Program-made: the position numbers and the translations under genes | The notes under the pieces: model-generated | Told to the model about the DNA's origin: nothing | Databases searched by the model: none | Seen by the model: only the letters and a program-made list of their open reading frames with translations | In this document: positions 52,376 through 63,550 of the stretch, piece by piece | Numbering within the stretch: the first letter of the stretch is position 1 | Layout: each line of letters opens with the position of its first letter | NCBI RefSeq assembly: GCF_001680005.1 | Contig: NC_033563.1 | Coordinates: 310,001 to 374,000 of the forward strand | DNA length: 64,000 nt | Direction: 5' to 3' | Origin: Plasmodium coatneyi | Lineage: Eukaryota; Apicomplexa; Aconoidasida; Haemosporida; Plasmodiidae

Positions 52376-55153
52376 GGTTACAATGGGTTTCCTTCTTCCG
52401 TATCGCTCACGCGAAAAAGTAAAATAATTTTTTTTTTTTTTTCCTTTCTCAGAGATGAGTATGCCGTGTGGCCTCTACCGCAGAATACGAGTTTCCCGTT
52501 TTGTTCGCTTAACAAAAAAGGTTAACTTCGCAATTCGCAACTGCAGATGATCGCTTTTTTTTTTTCTTTATTTAGAAAGGCGCAGTTCTTCCTTTCCTTG
52601 AAAAGTGACTTCTCAGTTTCAGGAAACTCTTCAAAATTGAAGTTAAATGGCGGCAACAAATAAAAAATACATTCAAAAAAAACAATTTTTTTAAGGAACG
52701 TTAAAAAAAAAAATGTTAAAAGAAAACGCTAAAAAAAGGCAAAAAAACTGCTAAAAAGGAGGCGAAAAAAAATTTTGTAGCAAAATGATCCACGTTGGCT
52801 GAACAACCTTGGTTGAGAAACGGGCTACACGACAGGGAGTCTCGCGGAAGGGAAAAGTGCAAGCCGTCGTCATGAAAAAGGGATGATAAAAAGATACGCT
52901 GCATTTGTCATGAAAATTTTCACTTTTCGCCGTGGTCGTTTTGGGCCATGTGAGAGAATAGTATAAAATAGTATATATATGCCCCACCGCTCTTCAGTGC
53001 AATTTTATTTTACGCAGCTAAAAAAATTTTCCCCATTTTTTTTTTTTTACAATATTGTTGCGCATTGTGGGAACAGTCATCCCTAATAATGGGTCACTCG
53101 GCAGTGCAGTAAGTTTTATGCGCTACTACGACATTCGAGGCGAAGGGAAAGTTTTTTTTTTTTTTAACCCATGTGAGTATTACTTCGTTTTAGGCATGTG
53201 CTTGTGCGCCTTTTTGTATCCTTCGTAGTTGAGAACGGGACCCACCAAACACCCGCAGTGCATACTACAATCACCGCAGTGCTGTAAAAATAAAAAAAAA
53301 AAATTATCACATTTCCAAGTCGATCAGTCAACGGGCCATTTGCCATTACATCTCACAGTGTGTTATTGTTTATATCTCTTGATTGGGTTGGGCAAATGTA
53401 AGGGAGGTTGAATTATGGGGGGGCCTTCACCATATTGCGCACGTCGTATGACCGAGGGGGAGCAAACAAAATTGCCCAGTGACGCCCATGACGCTGCTAA
53501 GCCGTGTGCCAATAGTGAACGATGAGCCGATCGGCATACATACGGGCAATACTACATATGTATACCTTATAAATACAAATATGCTATAACCCATTTTTGC
53601 GCCTTCCGCTTGAATAATCCCTATTTGTGAGAAAACCTCCACGGGGAAAGGAAACGCTTTAAATATGACGGCACGTTTCTTTTTCTTTCCATTTCTCCAA
53701 CACCGCTGCTCTGTTGCTTTACTGCAACACGCCAAGTTTATTTTTTATTTTTTTCTTATCACTCCTTTTTCAAACTCAATTTTGAACCGCACTGTTTTGT
53801 CAAATCTTAAAATTTGAAGGGAAAATATAAGCGGCTTTTCTCACAACACATTAAAAATTTCGCATAAGTTGCCAAAACGGCAGGCGTCAAAATTTCCGGA
53901 GTAATACTTCCCCCGTGGAGCCCCCTCCATTTAAATGGTTCCCTTGACAAAATTCCCCGTTCCCCTCTAAACCATTTTGGAAAAACAGGAATGCAAGCAG
54001 AATATTAGTGATATGGTATTCCCTAGCAAATATATGTCCACTCCTGTTAACACTTTTTCTTTTCGCAAATTTTGAGGTAGATAAAAACGCTTCCCCAACA
54101 CAAGCGGCATGCGCCCTTGCATAAATCGGCGGTGTGGTTATCACACCCCATGTGTTGTTCATCCCTGAGGAGGTAAAAATTACGCAGCGATATGGTCGTT
54201 CATTTCGTGCGGTTCACATTGTTCCACGTCTTTTCCAACAACGGGGTGATGAGAAAAAATGCGAAAAAATGACTCCTTAGAGCATCTTCACGTGACGATG
54301 GCATAAACACGTTACCAACATGTGTAACTTCCCCTTCGCGCCTTTTGCGTTGCCCACTTTTTACATCTGCCCGCACTGCACGAACGGGGAAGTGAAGTTA
54401 ACTTATCCAAATGATGCGCTGGGACAGCAGGAATAGTTTTTAATTTACACAAAATAAATGCGATCTATAGAGTACCAATTAATGTAGATAGGTGTCGCCA
54501 TTATCATCCCAGTTGTTTAAACTTAGCAAAGTGTGCTATTGTCTTTTGATAACTCGCCATTCCAAACGTTTTTACCTTTTACCAAACTTTTTTTTTTTTT
54601 TTTTTTTTTTTCCCATTTTTACCTGTCTATGTCAGAATTTTCATTTCCACAGGGGTATAAAAAAAGGCTAGTCAAAGGAATATTTTTTTTTGCCTGACTT
54701 TTTTTTTTTTTTTTTTTTATTCCAAAATGGCTCGATGTGCACACATATGCGCGCGGCGAAATGGCGATGCGCTTTTGCACTTCCCTTTTTTTGTGGTCAA
54801 AAAGGGCATATTCCGCGAGGGGAAAAAACACAAAAATGAGGCTCTTTGCCGATTCATCCGTTTAGCGGCCATCTATCCAAATCGCACATTGTCAGGCACG
54901 CATTTGCGCTTAATTTGCACTTCACTCGCGCTACGGTAGAGCTGCTCCACTGTGTTGAACATGATAAATAGCTAGCTGTTTAAAAAAAAAAAAAAAAGGT
55001 CGGAAACGCGCCAAACGGTTGACGTATCCCTAATTGTAGTGTGTAGACACATTCATAACGAGTATAAGGATAGTGACTCTCCTGTGTGTCGGTTTGGGAG
55101 TTAAGCGGGGAATCTGCAAACGGCAAACCAGCTGAACTGACGGACAAGCCAAC
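52376..55153. other. Intergenic RPL7 / EB1
   Basis: Apart from the possible small gene at 53164-53594, no gene is supported in this 2.8 kb. T runs are seen near 52426-52442, 54586-54611 and 54700-54718. A GCCTGAC arm and a GGCTAG segment near 54666-54699, and TAGCTAGC at about 54967, resemble pieces of the palindromic element. Confidence 0.45.
53164..53594 (-). CDS. Possible small two-exon gene (48-aa membrane protein, or Cys-rich terminal exon)
   Basis: The exon ending at 53281 has an excellent acceptor (T-rich tract then TTTTTACAG). Two frames of it look coding. Joined to a 29-base exon at 53566-53594 (ATG in AAAATGGG context, donor AAG then GTATAC), it gives 48 residues, MGYSIFVFISTAVIVVCTAG..., with one hydrophobic helix, stopping at 53164. 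Read in the other frame it ends at 53180 and encodes 33 residues beginning HCGDCSMHCGCLVGP and ending HMPKTK, a Cys/His cluster suggesting metal binding. I found no first exon for that frame. Either could be real, and not both from the same transcript. Confidence 0.25.
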
Positions 55154-56629
55154 ATGAGCGAAAGCAGAGAGGCGTCCTCCCTGGGAATGATGGACTCGGC
55201 GTTCTTCGTGAGCCGAAAGGAGCTAATCGAGTGGGTGAACAGGACGCTAAAGCTGAACGTAACTAAAATAGAGCAATGCTCGAATGGAGCGATCTACACG
55301 CAGCTCTTGGACATTCTCTTCCCCAACAAGTCAGTCCTCCACAAAGTGAAGTGGAATGCCAAGCTGGAATACGAGTGCATAATCAACTACAAGCTAATTC
55401 AAAACGTTTTCAACAAAATTGGGATTAAAAAACATATGGACATAGATAAATTAATTAGGGGAAAATATCAAGACAATTTAGAATTCCTCCAATGGTTTAA
55501 AGCTTTTTTTGAACGCATCATTGACTATAATAATAAAAACGTAATTAACTATGACCCCCTGGAGCGTCGTAAATTGTGCATCCTTGGAGATAGGGGAGAT
55601 TATAAGTTACTGAACAGCTATTTGCCCGATTGGGCCAAGGTAGATATACATATTGGGAAGGAGAAAATAATGAACCACGAAAATAGGACTTGTTCTAATG
55701 GCCCCAAACGGAACAATGATCACAGATCCAGTGTCAATCGGGACAACGTCACCTCCAGTGTTGCTACCCGTGCCGCCACGTCTTCCAGTAACAACAGCAG
55801 TACTGCTAATCTGTGTCATTCTCACGTAGGGAGGCAACCTATGAAGACGGAGAAACGGTCCACCTTGCTCACCACGACAGGGGACAACAACTTGAATTCC
55901 CATTCGTGCAAGGAGATTCACTCTTCTAAGAGGCACCCTAATGGAGCAACACATCGAGGGATAACCCCCACAGGGACACACCTAGGAAACCAACTCCGCA
56001 CGTCGACCTCCACGAACAAACGGAACTCCGCCTCAGCAAAACTCTCCTCGCGAGGCTCACTCTCCTCATCGACGTACTACCACCCCAACAAAAGTAATAC
56101 CCACATGGATAACCACAAAGATGCCCTCTCTCTAAACGAACAAAACAGAAAGTACAAAGTCCAGTTGGAAAAAAAAAACAGCGAAATTGTCTCATTACAA
56201 AATAAATTAAAAACTCAGGAAAACGAAAAAAAACTTTTACTTTTCCAAAAAAATTTTTACTACAACAAGTTGAGGTTTCTTGAGCTGCTCTGCAACCAGA
56301 CGGATGACGACGCTCTGCTGGTGAGTGACATACAGCACATCATCTATGCGCGCGAGAATACATACTTCCACCAGACTATATCTCTTGGGGAGAAAGCCAA
56401 CGTGAATGGGGTAGAACCCAGCGAAGTGGACCCAAACGAGGTGGAAGCAGCCCACTCGGGGGAAGCCTACGCCGAGACTGATAATGAAGCCCCCCTGCCG
56501 CACGCCCACGACCGCTACAACACGCACGACTTCCCCGAGCAGACCGACCTCATGCAGAACGGCGAAGTGGAGCAGTACGCGGGGCACTACAACAACCAGC
56601 GTTCGATGGACTTTCCCACCTACTGCTAG
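55154..56629 (+). CDS. EB1: EB1-family microtubule plus-end binding protein, 491 aa
   Basis: The N-terminus (about residues 15-125) is a calponin-homology domain in EB1 form (SRKELIEWVNRTLKLNVTKI, CSNGAIYTQLLDILFP, LEFLQWFKAFFER), which binds growing microtubule ends. A long Ser/Thr/Asn/His linker (about 165-330) follows. It is expanded relative to human EB1 (268 aa), as is usual for Plasmodium. A coiled coil (about 338-370) leads to the EB-homology domain, where FYYNKLRFLELLCNQ and DIQHIIYARE match the FxxGKLRxIE pattern. It ends with an acidic tail and SMDFPTYC; I see no clear C-terminal EEY. Single exon. Confidence 0.93.
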   Translation: MSESREASSLGMMDSAFFVSRKELIEWVNRTLKLNVTKIEQCSNGAIYTQLLDILFPNKSVLHKVKWNAKLEYECIINYKLIQNVFNKIGIKKHMDIDKLIRGKYQDNLEFLQWFKAFFERIIDYNNKNVINYDPLERRKLCILGDRGDYKLLNSYLPDWAKVDIHIGKEKIMNHENRTCSNGPKRNNDHRSSVNRDNVTSSVATRAATSSSNNSSTANLCHSHVGRQPMKTEKRSTLLTTTGDNNLNSHSCKEIHSSKRHPNGATHRGITPTGTHLGNQLRTSTSTNKRNSASAKLSSRGSLSSSTYYHPNKSNTHMDNHKDALSLNEQNRKYKVQLEKKNSEIVSLQNKLKTQENEKKLLLFQKNFYYNKLRFLELLCNQTDDDALLVSDIQHIIYARENTYFHQTISLGEKANVNGVEPSEVDPNEVEAAHSGEAYAETDNEAPLPHAHDRYNTHDFPEQTDLMQNGEVEQYAGHYNNQRSMDFPTYC

Positions 56630-57170
56630 GGGGGGAGAGGTTACCACCGTGTAGCACCAAACCGAGAAAGGTAATTTACCCAACAAGTAACCCCCCAAAA
56701 ATTGTCTTCCATATAAACTCACACCTCCCATTTGTGCAAACAATTAAATAAAAAAACGAGTGTTCCCCACCCAAAGTGTGCGATATATTAGTGCACTTTA
56801 AACTTGTGCCTCCAATTTTTACCCCTCCGCTTTGCCATAACTTCAACAACATTGTCTCTTTGATTGATGCTCCAAGTTGTTTCCCGCCAAATGAGTATTT
56901 ACTCAACAATGCCCTTCCCGCAGTGCAATGCTATTATACCCCCCTTTGACATTTTTTTTTTTTTTTTCACGCCATGTATACCCCCTGTAGTATGCATCCA
57001 CCGGTGTGGTGTGCGCACCAGGTGGGGAATACGTCACATTTTTTTCCTTTTTAAGTGAAACACTTTCATCCGTTGAAACTTTTTTACAAAAACTAAAAAA
57101 TTAATTTCGAAAAAAAAAAAAAAAGAAAAATCAGTGTAATTAAATGGGTACATATTTTTACCCCTCTCGA
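56630..57170. other. Convergent 3' region EB1 / ClpP
   Basis: No gene is seen. T15 lies near 56952-56966 and an A15 near 57110-57124. Presumed 3' UTRs. Confidence 0.5.
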
Positions 57171-58286
57171 TCAGCCACTGCTTGACTCCCTGACCGCTTC
57201 GTCAAAATATGGGTGTGGCAGCTTCGTTTCAATCACCTCATCAATAATTCCGTACTTCTTCGCCTCCAGCGCATTCATGTAGTGATCCCTGTCTGAGTCC
57301 TTTTCAATCGTCTCAGTTGTCTGGTTAGTAAAAGTGGACAAGTAATTATACAGCAGCTTCTTCAGGTAAAGAATCTCCTTCGTCTGTATTTCTATATCCT
57401 GTGGGTGCCCAAATGCATTGCCCAGAGGTTGATGGATCATGATTCTGCAGTTGGGCAGGGATTTTCTCTTTCCCTTTTTCCCACTAGCTAAAATTACAGA
57501 AGCCATAGATGCCACTAGGCCAAAAGATATTGTCTGTATGTCTGACTTGATGTAATTGAAAATGTCCAAAATGGCTAGTCCCTCATTTATGGACCCCCCT
57601 GGGGAATTTATGTAAATTTTTATGTCGTCGTTGTTGATGCTATCCAAGTATAACAACTGACTGATCATCTCGTCGGTCGTTTTTTTATTTATTTCCTCCG
57701 TCAGGTAGATTATTCTTTTTTTGAAAAAGAATAGCTTCAGGTCCTTCTTCATATCTTTGATGTCGTCCACTCGGGGAAACAGCCCCTCCCTTCTCCTGTA
57801 CCGTTTGCTCATTCGTCTGCTGCTTCGGATGCTCCTTTTCTGGATTGGTTTTCCTTTGGGGGAAAGCTCTTCTAAACGGGTTCCCTCCCCTCCGAGGAAA
57901 CCACCCACACCTGTGGCAGCATCCATGCACAACTCACCATTCTTAACACTTTTCATTCCCTTCGCTGAGGGGTCACTTGGGGCCATCCCATCTGCCGCCC
58001 CATCTGGTGCACTATCTGATGCGCTCTCCTCCCCCCATGCGGCGTTTTCCTGTTCATCCTCTATCGACTCCGGCAACGAATTGGAGGACACCCCCCTCGT
58101 CCTCCTGCAGCGACCGTATACACCGCTTCCCCTACCTACCCACTTATGCCTTGCCTTCCCTTGGGGAACTCCTCCACCCGGGAACTGTATGAACGGCGCC
58201 GCGCTCAACCTGTGTGTATTCCTTTTTGCATGCGTTTTGTTATTTCTCAGTAGGGTGAAAAGTAGCAGCGAAAATAAACATACCAT
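57171..58286 (-). CDS. ClpP: ClpP proteolytic subunit, apicoplast-type, 371 aa
   Basis: This is an ATP-dependent serine protease subunit. From the ATG at 58286 the protein opens with a hydrophobic signal sequence (MVCLFSLLLFTLL). A basic Lys/Arg/Ser transit region follows, the bipartite leader used for apicoplast import, and then an acidic linker. The ClpP core starts near residue 180: IIYLTEEINKKTTDEMIS, then NSPGGSINEGLAI. The catalytic Ser is in GLVASMASVI (about residue 260), His in RIMIHQPLG (about 285) and Asp in KDSDRDHYM (about 334). All three are present, unlike the inactive ClpR relative. The GTG at 58334 in the same frame is not a start. Single exon. Confidence 0.95.
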   Translation of the reverse strand: MVCLFSLLLFTLLRNNKTHAKRNTHRLSAAPFIQFPGGGVPQGKARHKWVGRGSGVYGRCRRTRGVSSNSLPESIEDEQENAAWGEESASDSAPDGAADGMAPSDPSAKGMKSVKNGELCMDAATGVGGFLGGEGTRLEELSPKGKPIQKRSIRSSRRMSKRYRRREGLFPRVDDIKDMKKDLKLFFFKKRIIYLTEEINKKTTDEMISQLLYLDSINNDDIKIYINSPGGSINEGLAILDIFNYIKSDIQTISFGLVASMASVILASGKKGKRKSLPNCRIMIHQPLGNAFGHPQDIEIQTKEILYLKKLLYNYLSTFTNQTTETIEKDSDRDHYMNALEAKKYGIIDEVIETKLPHPYFDEAVRESSSG

Positions 58287-59140
58287 TTCTGCAATGCAGG
58301 CAGGTGATCGATGAGCGCATGGAATGCGTTCCACTAAAAAATTTTAAAATGGTTGTGTTCCTTTTAAAAAGTTTGGAAAAAAGGGCGGAAGGAACCAAGC
58401 GCGCATCTTTGCACGGGCGCATGCGCAAATATATATGTATATATATGTGCACGTGTGTTCCTTCACTCTGCAGGCATGCTAGCTTCCTTGCGTGTAAGGC
58501 TGGAGCCGTGGGGGGAAGTCTCTGCGCTCCCTTCGGCCCCAAGAAAAAAGAAGTCAACGCTTACACATGTAATGCGGAAGGGAATTACCCACTTCAAAAT
58601 GGAGAAAAAGGGGAAGGACTAAACTAAGCCACCTTGGAAACGCGGCACAAATGAACAACTAACAGATAGCCCAGATTCGGATAGCTCTGCAACTCCTTCC
58701 ATTCGAATATCCCTTCCCATCGCAACCTAGTTGCATTCTGGGAGAGCATCCATTCGGTTACTTCCATTTGTCATTATGGTGTCCTTTATTCTACACGACC
58801 AAGGAGCAACAAAGCGGGGGGGTTCCTTTTCATCCTTTTCTTTTCCTATTTTTACCTTGCGTGGCAGGTTTTTCTCTTCTTTTTTTTTTTCAGCCCCGCG
58901 CAGTTCAGGAGTTTCACGGAGCCGGTTCTGAATAGTGCCAACAAAGCGGAGCAAAAAGGGGAAAAAGAGAAAACGTGAAAAATGTGGAAAAGCGTAAGGT
59001 TGAGCATAGCACCAATTTGGTGAAACCCCCCTGTGCAGGGCAAAACAGGTGTGTGCAAACGGGGGGATACGAAAACATGAAGTGACGAAAAAATAGCCAT
59101 AATTTTAAGCTAGCTATTTTTTTTTTTTTTTTTTTTTTCA
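58287..59140. other. Intergenic ClpP / SKA1-like
   Basis: No gene is supported. A T22 run near 59117-59138 is preceded by AAGCTAGCTATTTTT at about 59107-59121. An ATATGTATATATATGTGCAC stretch occurs near 58430-58449. It probably contains the ClpP promoter and the 3' UTR of the next gene. Confidence 0.5.
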
Positions 59141-60438
59141 TTACTTGTTAATAACTTCTATAATTTTCAGGTATCGCAAGGTAGCTATTTTGGCTTCTCC
59201 TGGTGGGGGAAAAAAAAAATTTGCGGAAAAGGGGATAAAAAATATGAACCGTTCAGGCAAAACGGAAGAAAAAAAAAAATAAATAAAATATAATAAAATA
59301 ATAAAATGTCGAAGAACTGCAAAAAATAGAAAAAAACAATTCCTTCTCTCACGATAGACCAACCTGTCTGTCCAAAGACCTGCAGATTCATCTGAGTCAG
59401 CTCGGACTTTTCCACGGGGAGGCAGCTGCGAGGGAAGTACGCGCATGGAGAGGGGAAAACGTATGAAGGTGCCTGAACGGGGTCTGCACGGTTAGAAAAT
59501 GGGCAATGTTCCAAACGCGCACTCACCTGCCCTTCTTTATGGCCATGTCGTAGAGCGACCTGTATATCAAGTTAATGTCGTCCAACTTGGCCCGCCGTCG
59601 AATCAGCGCGGGGACAGACTGGAAGGTAGCGTCGTCGATGGGACAAAACAAGCTCTCCTTATCGGTGGCATTTCCCTTATTCACTTGTTCCTTTCTGTTG
59701 TCCTGTGCGGCGTTTCCGTTATTCAGCACCCCCCTTTTTTCGTTGTCCTTCAAATCGCTAGTATTTACGTAATTTTTATAACTGGCTGAGTCACACAGCG
59801 CAGGTTTCCCGTTGGGTGCTTCCTTCCCCAAATCGCTTAAGTTGTTGCCATTTGTTTGTTCTCCTTTGCTGTCCACACATTTTTGAAGATGATCCAGCTG
59901 TAGCAGCTCGTTAATTTCATCGTAATTTATGTTGAGCAAAAACTTCTTTATATTGTCGTAAAAAAAATTATTTAAAATAATTTCCGAGTTGTGATAATTC
60001 ATAAACTCCTTGGAAGTGATGTTTAAATTATTTTCCAAGTTGAGCAGAAAGTTATAATTTTGCATTTGCCTGTGCATGTATTGTATGCTCATTTTTTTCC
60101 GTTCATACAGGACGCTTAATTCTTTGTTAATTCTGTACAGCTCGCTTTTTATATTTTCAAAGTCGTTAAGAATTAGAAACGGGTTGATGTCATCTTCGTA
60201 CATTTTGCACATTTCGTCCTTCAGCTTTCGCTCGATCAGCTCGATGTCGCTGTTCATGTTAAGGAACTGCGAGATGGAAGAGGGGAAAAAAGCACCAAGT
60301 GAATCACGCGGTGTACAATTCCCTTTGTTACATTAAGGCACATGTATAGGGTATACAGAACCGTCTTTCCTAAAATAGCAATGTGATGTGATCCAATGAA
60401 CTCACCTTCTCCTTCAGAGCGTCTATCGACAACTCCAT
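59141..60438 (-). CDS. SKA1-like kinetochore protein candidate, 297 aa
   Basis: Four exons are 60406-60438, 59527-60266, 59364-59425 and 59141-59199, with all phases consistent. The N-terminal 115 residues are an extended coiled coil (MELSIDALKEKFLN, IELIERKLKDEM, YRINKELSVLYERKK). A Lys/Asn-rich linker leads to a compact C-terminal domain of about 75 residues: FQSVPALIRRRAKLDDINLI, CLPVEKSELTQMNLQVFGQT, then KIATLRYLKIIEV. This layout and the pattern (hydrophobic-proline, basic strand, DIN helix, terminal LRYL helix) match the microtubule-binding winged helix of SKA1. The gene model is firm and the family call is an inference from memory. Confidence 0.7.
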
Positions 60439-61349
60439 CGTGACTTTCTCTTCCGTGATCTTCGTCTTCAACTATCCAGCCCGCAGGCCAATTTACACGC
60501 ACAGCAATACTTTATGTGCATGCATATGGCGCGGTGTGCAGAGCACTCCCCCCCACCCTTGGACGCAAAGAGGCGTACAACCCCTTTTGGGAGGAAACGC
60601 TTATTTTAAGTTGTTTTAAAAGGGGATTATTGCCATGTGCGAAACGTGGAGAAAAAGGACCTGTACATGCATAATGGTTGGCCGTCCTGACACGTCCTTC
60701 CTTCCATCACGTAATTGTGCGGAAAAGAAAAAATGCAACCCCTAACATGTCCTAGCAAATCTGATCAAATCAGAGCAAATCCTTCCCTGTTCAAAAGAGT
60801 GTAAAAATTTCCCTCGTTGGTATGCAAATAAATAGCGGCGATGAAATGTCAATTGTGATGCCCTTCGGAGGAAATAAAAAAAAAAAAAAAAAAAAAAAAA
60901 AGGCTGCTTTTCCTAGCCAGTATGTACATACCTAGCTATGCAACACACGCACGTCCAAAAGGGCAAGGTGCACTCCAAGGTTGAAGTCGTAATTAGGTCC
61001 ATTTACCAACTCAGTGCGAAAATGTTCTGCATGATGAGGTGTTACTTTCACACATGCGTGTAAACTTATGCATGCATTGCCACTTTTCCTTCTGATCATA
61101 CAAGCTTTTCCATTTGCCTGCGCGTTTGCAGGATCGAGATGGTAACCGTTTCACAGTAGGAGAACTTTAGTGCTTCCCACCCGTTGACCACAGTCCTCTA
61201 TGCATTTTAACCTTTTTCCGATTCTTTGAAACTGCGCCAAATGGTATGCCCCTTATCCATTTCGCTTTTCACTGGTTTATGGAACCCCCCAAAAAAATGT
61301 GTACGTCCGTTAGGCCACGCATAACGCATGAACGAACATGTGAGGAACG
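60439..61349. other. Divergent promoter region, SKA1-like / RAD51-like
   Basis: No gene is seen. An A26 run lies near 60876-60901. CTAGCCAGTATGTACATACC near 60914-60933 contains the palindrome GTATGTACATAC. Two promoters are expected. Confidence 0.5.
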
Positions 61350-63550
61350 ATGGAGAGGCCCGATATAGAGTATTTAAATCTGCCTGAAAAAGTTAAGAAA
61401 AAGTTGTATGCCTTCAACATAAATACGCGTAAGTATACATCCCTTCGGAGATGAGTGACCCCTCAGGGGGAGCACACATTTTCACACGTGTGTATATACT
61501 TAAGTGTATGCGTCTACTTTGGCATGTCCCTATCGTCCATATGCATTGTGTAGTGGAGGTCCACCCAGTCATACCTTTCCTCTTCCCCCCGCAGTTGAGA
61601 AATTAAGCACAAATTATCTGGAGAACGTCGACGTGGAGGTTGGTAATTTTTTATAAGACACTCCAAACATGTACGAGCGATAAGTGCATACCCCGACATA
61701 TACATACGTGTGCGTTGACACATAAAGAATCCACTTCCTTCAAATCGCAGGAGGTCAATGCAGGACAGAATGAACTGTTTAGTTACCACGTGCGCGAGTT
61801 GGGAGTACCAAATGGCGAAGGGGAAGAAGGCCAAGAGGACTGCTGGAAGGACCCCCTCCATGGTTACAACCACCCTGTCAGCGATCAGGAAAATTACTGC
61901 TACGGTGGGAGTCATGCTGACACGGACGATGGGGGTGATGCGATTGACGACGCGCTGAGAGACTCGGTCGAGTCGTCTTCATCTTCCCCATCAGCGTCCG
62001 TGTCAACGTCGACGTCTATGTCCATGTCTACCACGGGGCATGGACACGCCCTACCAACTTCTCCCCCCGGAAGGAGAAAATATTCGGTGCTCAAAAGTAT
62101 TAACCCGTGGACCCACCTAAGAAGTAACAACAGCTCATTCTGCGCATCGGGAAAGATAAAAAATAATAGCATACCAGTACGTGTGGCTAGCTGGAAATCT
62201 CCCGAAGGACTGGAGAGGGATTTCCTGGCCTGCTCCAATTACATGAAGGCATCTCTATCCGAGGTGACCTCTGTTAAAACGAACAGTCACCGACTTAACA
62301 AGCTCCTAGGAAACGGAATCCAAGCGTCCAAAATATATTTCTTTTATGGGAAAAAAACAAAAATGAACAAAGTCATTTTGCTCAATTTGTTATGCGACTT
62401 CCTCGCTGGAAGCTCCCCCACTGCAGTTGCGGTGTTCATACACTTCAGCTACATTAACGACGTTACAGTAATTGAAAAAATTTTAAAAAAAAAAGTCAAA
62501 AGGGAGAAAAAAAAGAAGCTCTCATTGGATGACATCCTTAACAGGTTATTCATTTTTCATGTCCGAAATTGGAGCGAACTTATCTCCTTTTTAGAAAATG
62601 TGAGAAAAGAGAAGACCCCCAAAAAAGGGGATCAAAAGAACCCATTTACAAGCCAGCTAGCCAATGTGGCATGCATAGGAATAGACAATTTCACAAACAT
62701 GTTCAAGGAATTAAGTGTACAGAACTCCAACACGTACTTCTACCTCGTGAGGGAATTAAAAATTCTTTCCGTTACGTTCAACATTCCCATCCTTATATTT
62801 GACTATGCAAAGTATCAAATAGAAGGAACAGTCGGGTGGGGGAAAAGGCAGTGCAAAGAAGAAGAGGACGCACAGGAGGGTAAGCACGCAGGGAATGGTT
62901 ACAAATTTACAGGCAGCAAAACGAAGCGGAATGCAAATGGTTGCCCGAGTTATGAGAAGACAAGCCGATTGAACCTTTCAGAGGAGGAACACGCCACGAA
63001 TGTGCTCACGGATGAAGGGGAAAACTGGACGGGCAGGAAGAATAAAAGGGCCAAGTGGAAAAGGAGCGGATTGCCCTTTGACAGCACGGACAGCAGTAGC
63101 GGCACAGACGACTCCGAGTCGTACGCGGATTACCACCAGGGGGAAGACAACACTTCTGGCAGTTCTGGCAGATTAGGAAGTAGGCAAAGTGCTGACAGTG
63201 GGAGAAGTGTTTACAGTGGGCGCTCCTCCCTTTGCGAATCAACCGAGACGGACGAGGAGCACGCATCCCCCATCAGCATCCACATAGAAGAAACCACACA
63301 ACAGGAACCAAATGATGATAAAAAAAACGCATTCCCAATTTTACACAACAGCAAATACAACTCAAACAAAACGTCCGTCCCGTACTACACCTACAACCTA
63401 TTCGACTGTGTGCTGGAAATTGAAATCCTTCAAAAGACGCGAGGCAGAAAAAAAATGGTTCAATTCACTCTACTCAAGTCACAGAATAGCATTACACATT
63501 TGTATGTAAATTGCTGCATTCAAAGTTATACACTCATGGACGTGGCGTAG
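61350..63550 (+). CDS. RAD51-paralogue-like RecA-fold protein, degenerate Walker motifs, 640 aa
   Basis: Three exons are 61350-61428, 61595-61638 and 61751-63550, with phases consistent. The first 41 residues (MERPDIEYLNLPEKVKKKLY) look like the helix-hairpin-helix start of RAD51 family proteins. After a Ser/Thr-rich linker with a run encoded by GTC/TCC codons, a RecA core begins near residue 222: RLNKLLGNGIQASKIYFFYG, where RAD51s have the LDKLLGGGI signature. The Walker A position reads YGKKTKMNK instead of GxxGxGKT. The Walker B strand is VACIGIDNFTNMF (about 345-357), followed by a late helix and PILIFDYAKYQ. The last third is acidic and Ser-rich, then a final strand-rich part. The likely role is recombination or repair scaffolding. 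The family call is an inference. Confidence 0.75.

Noticed and set aside
57685..58314. Long frames antisense to the ClpP leader
   Set aside because: Shadows of the real ClpP coding strand, which carries the catalytic triad.
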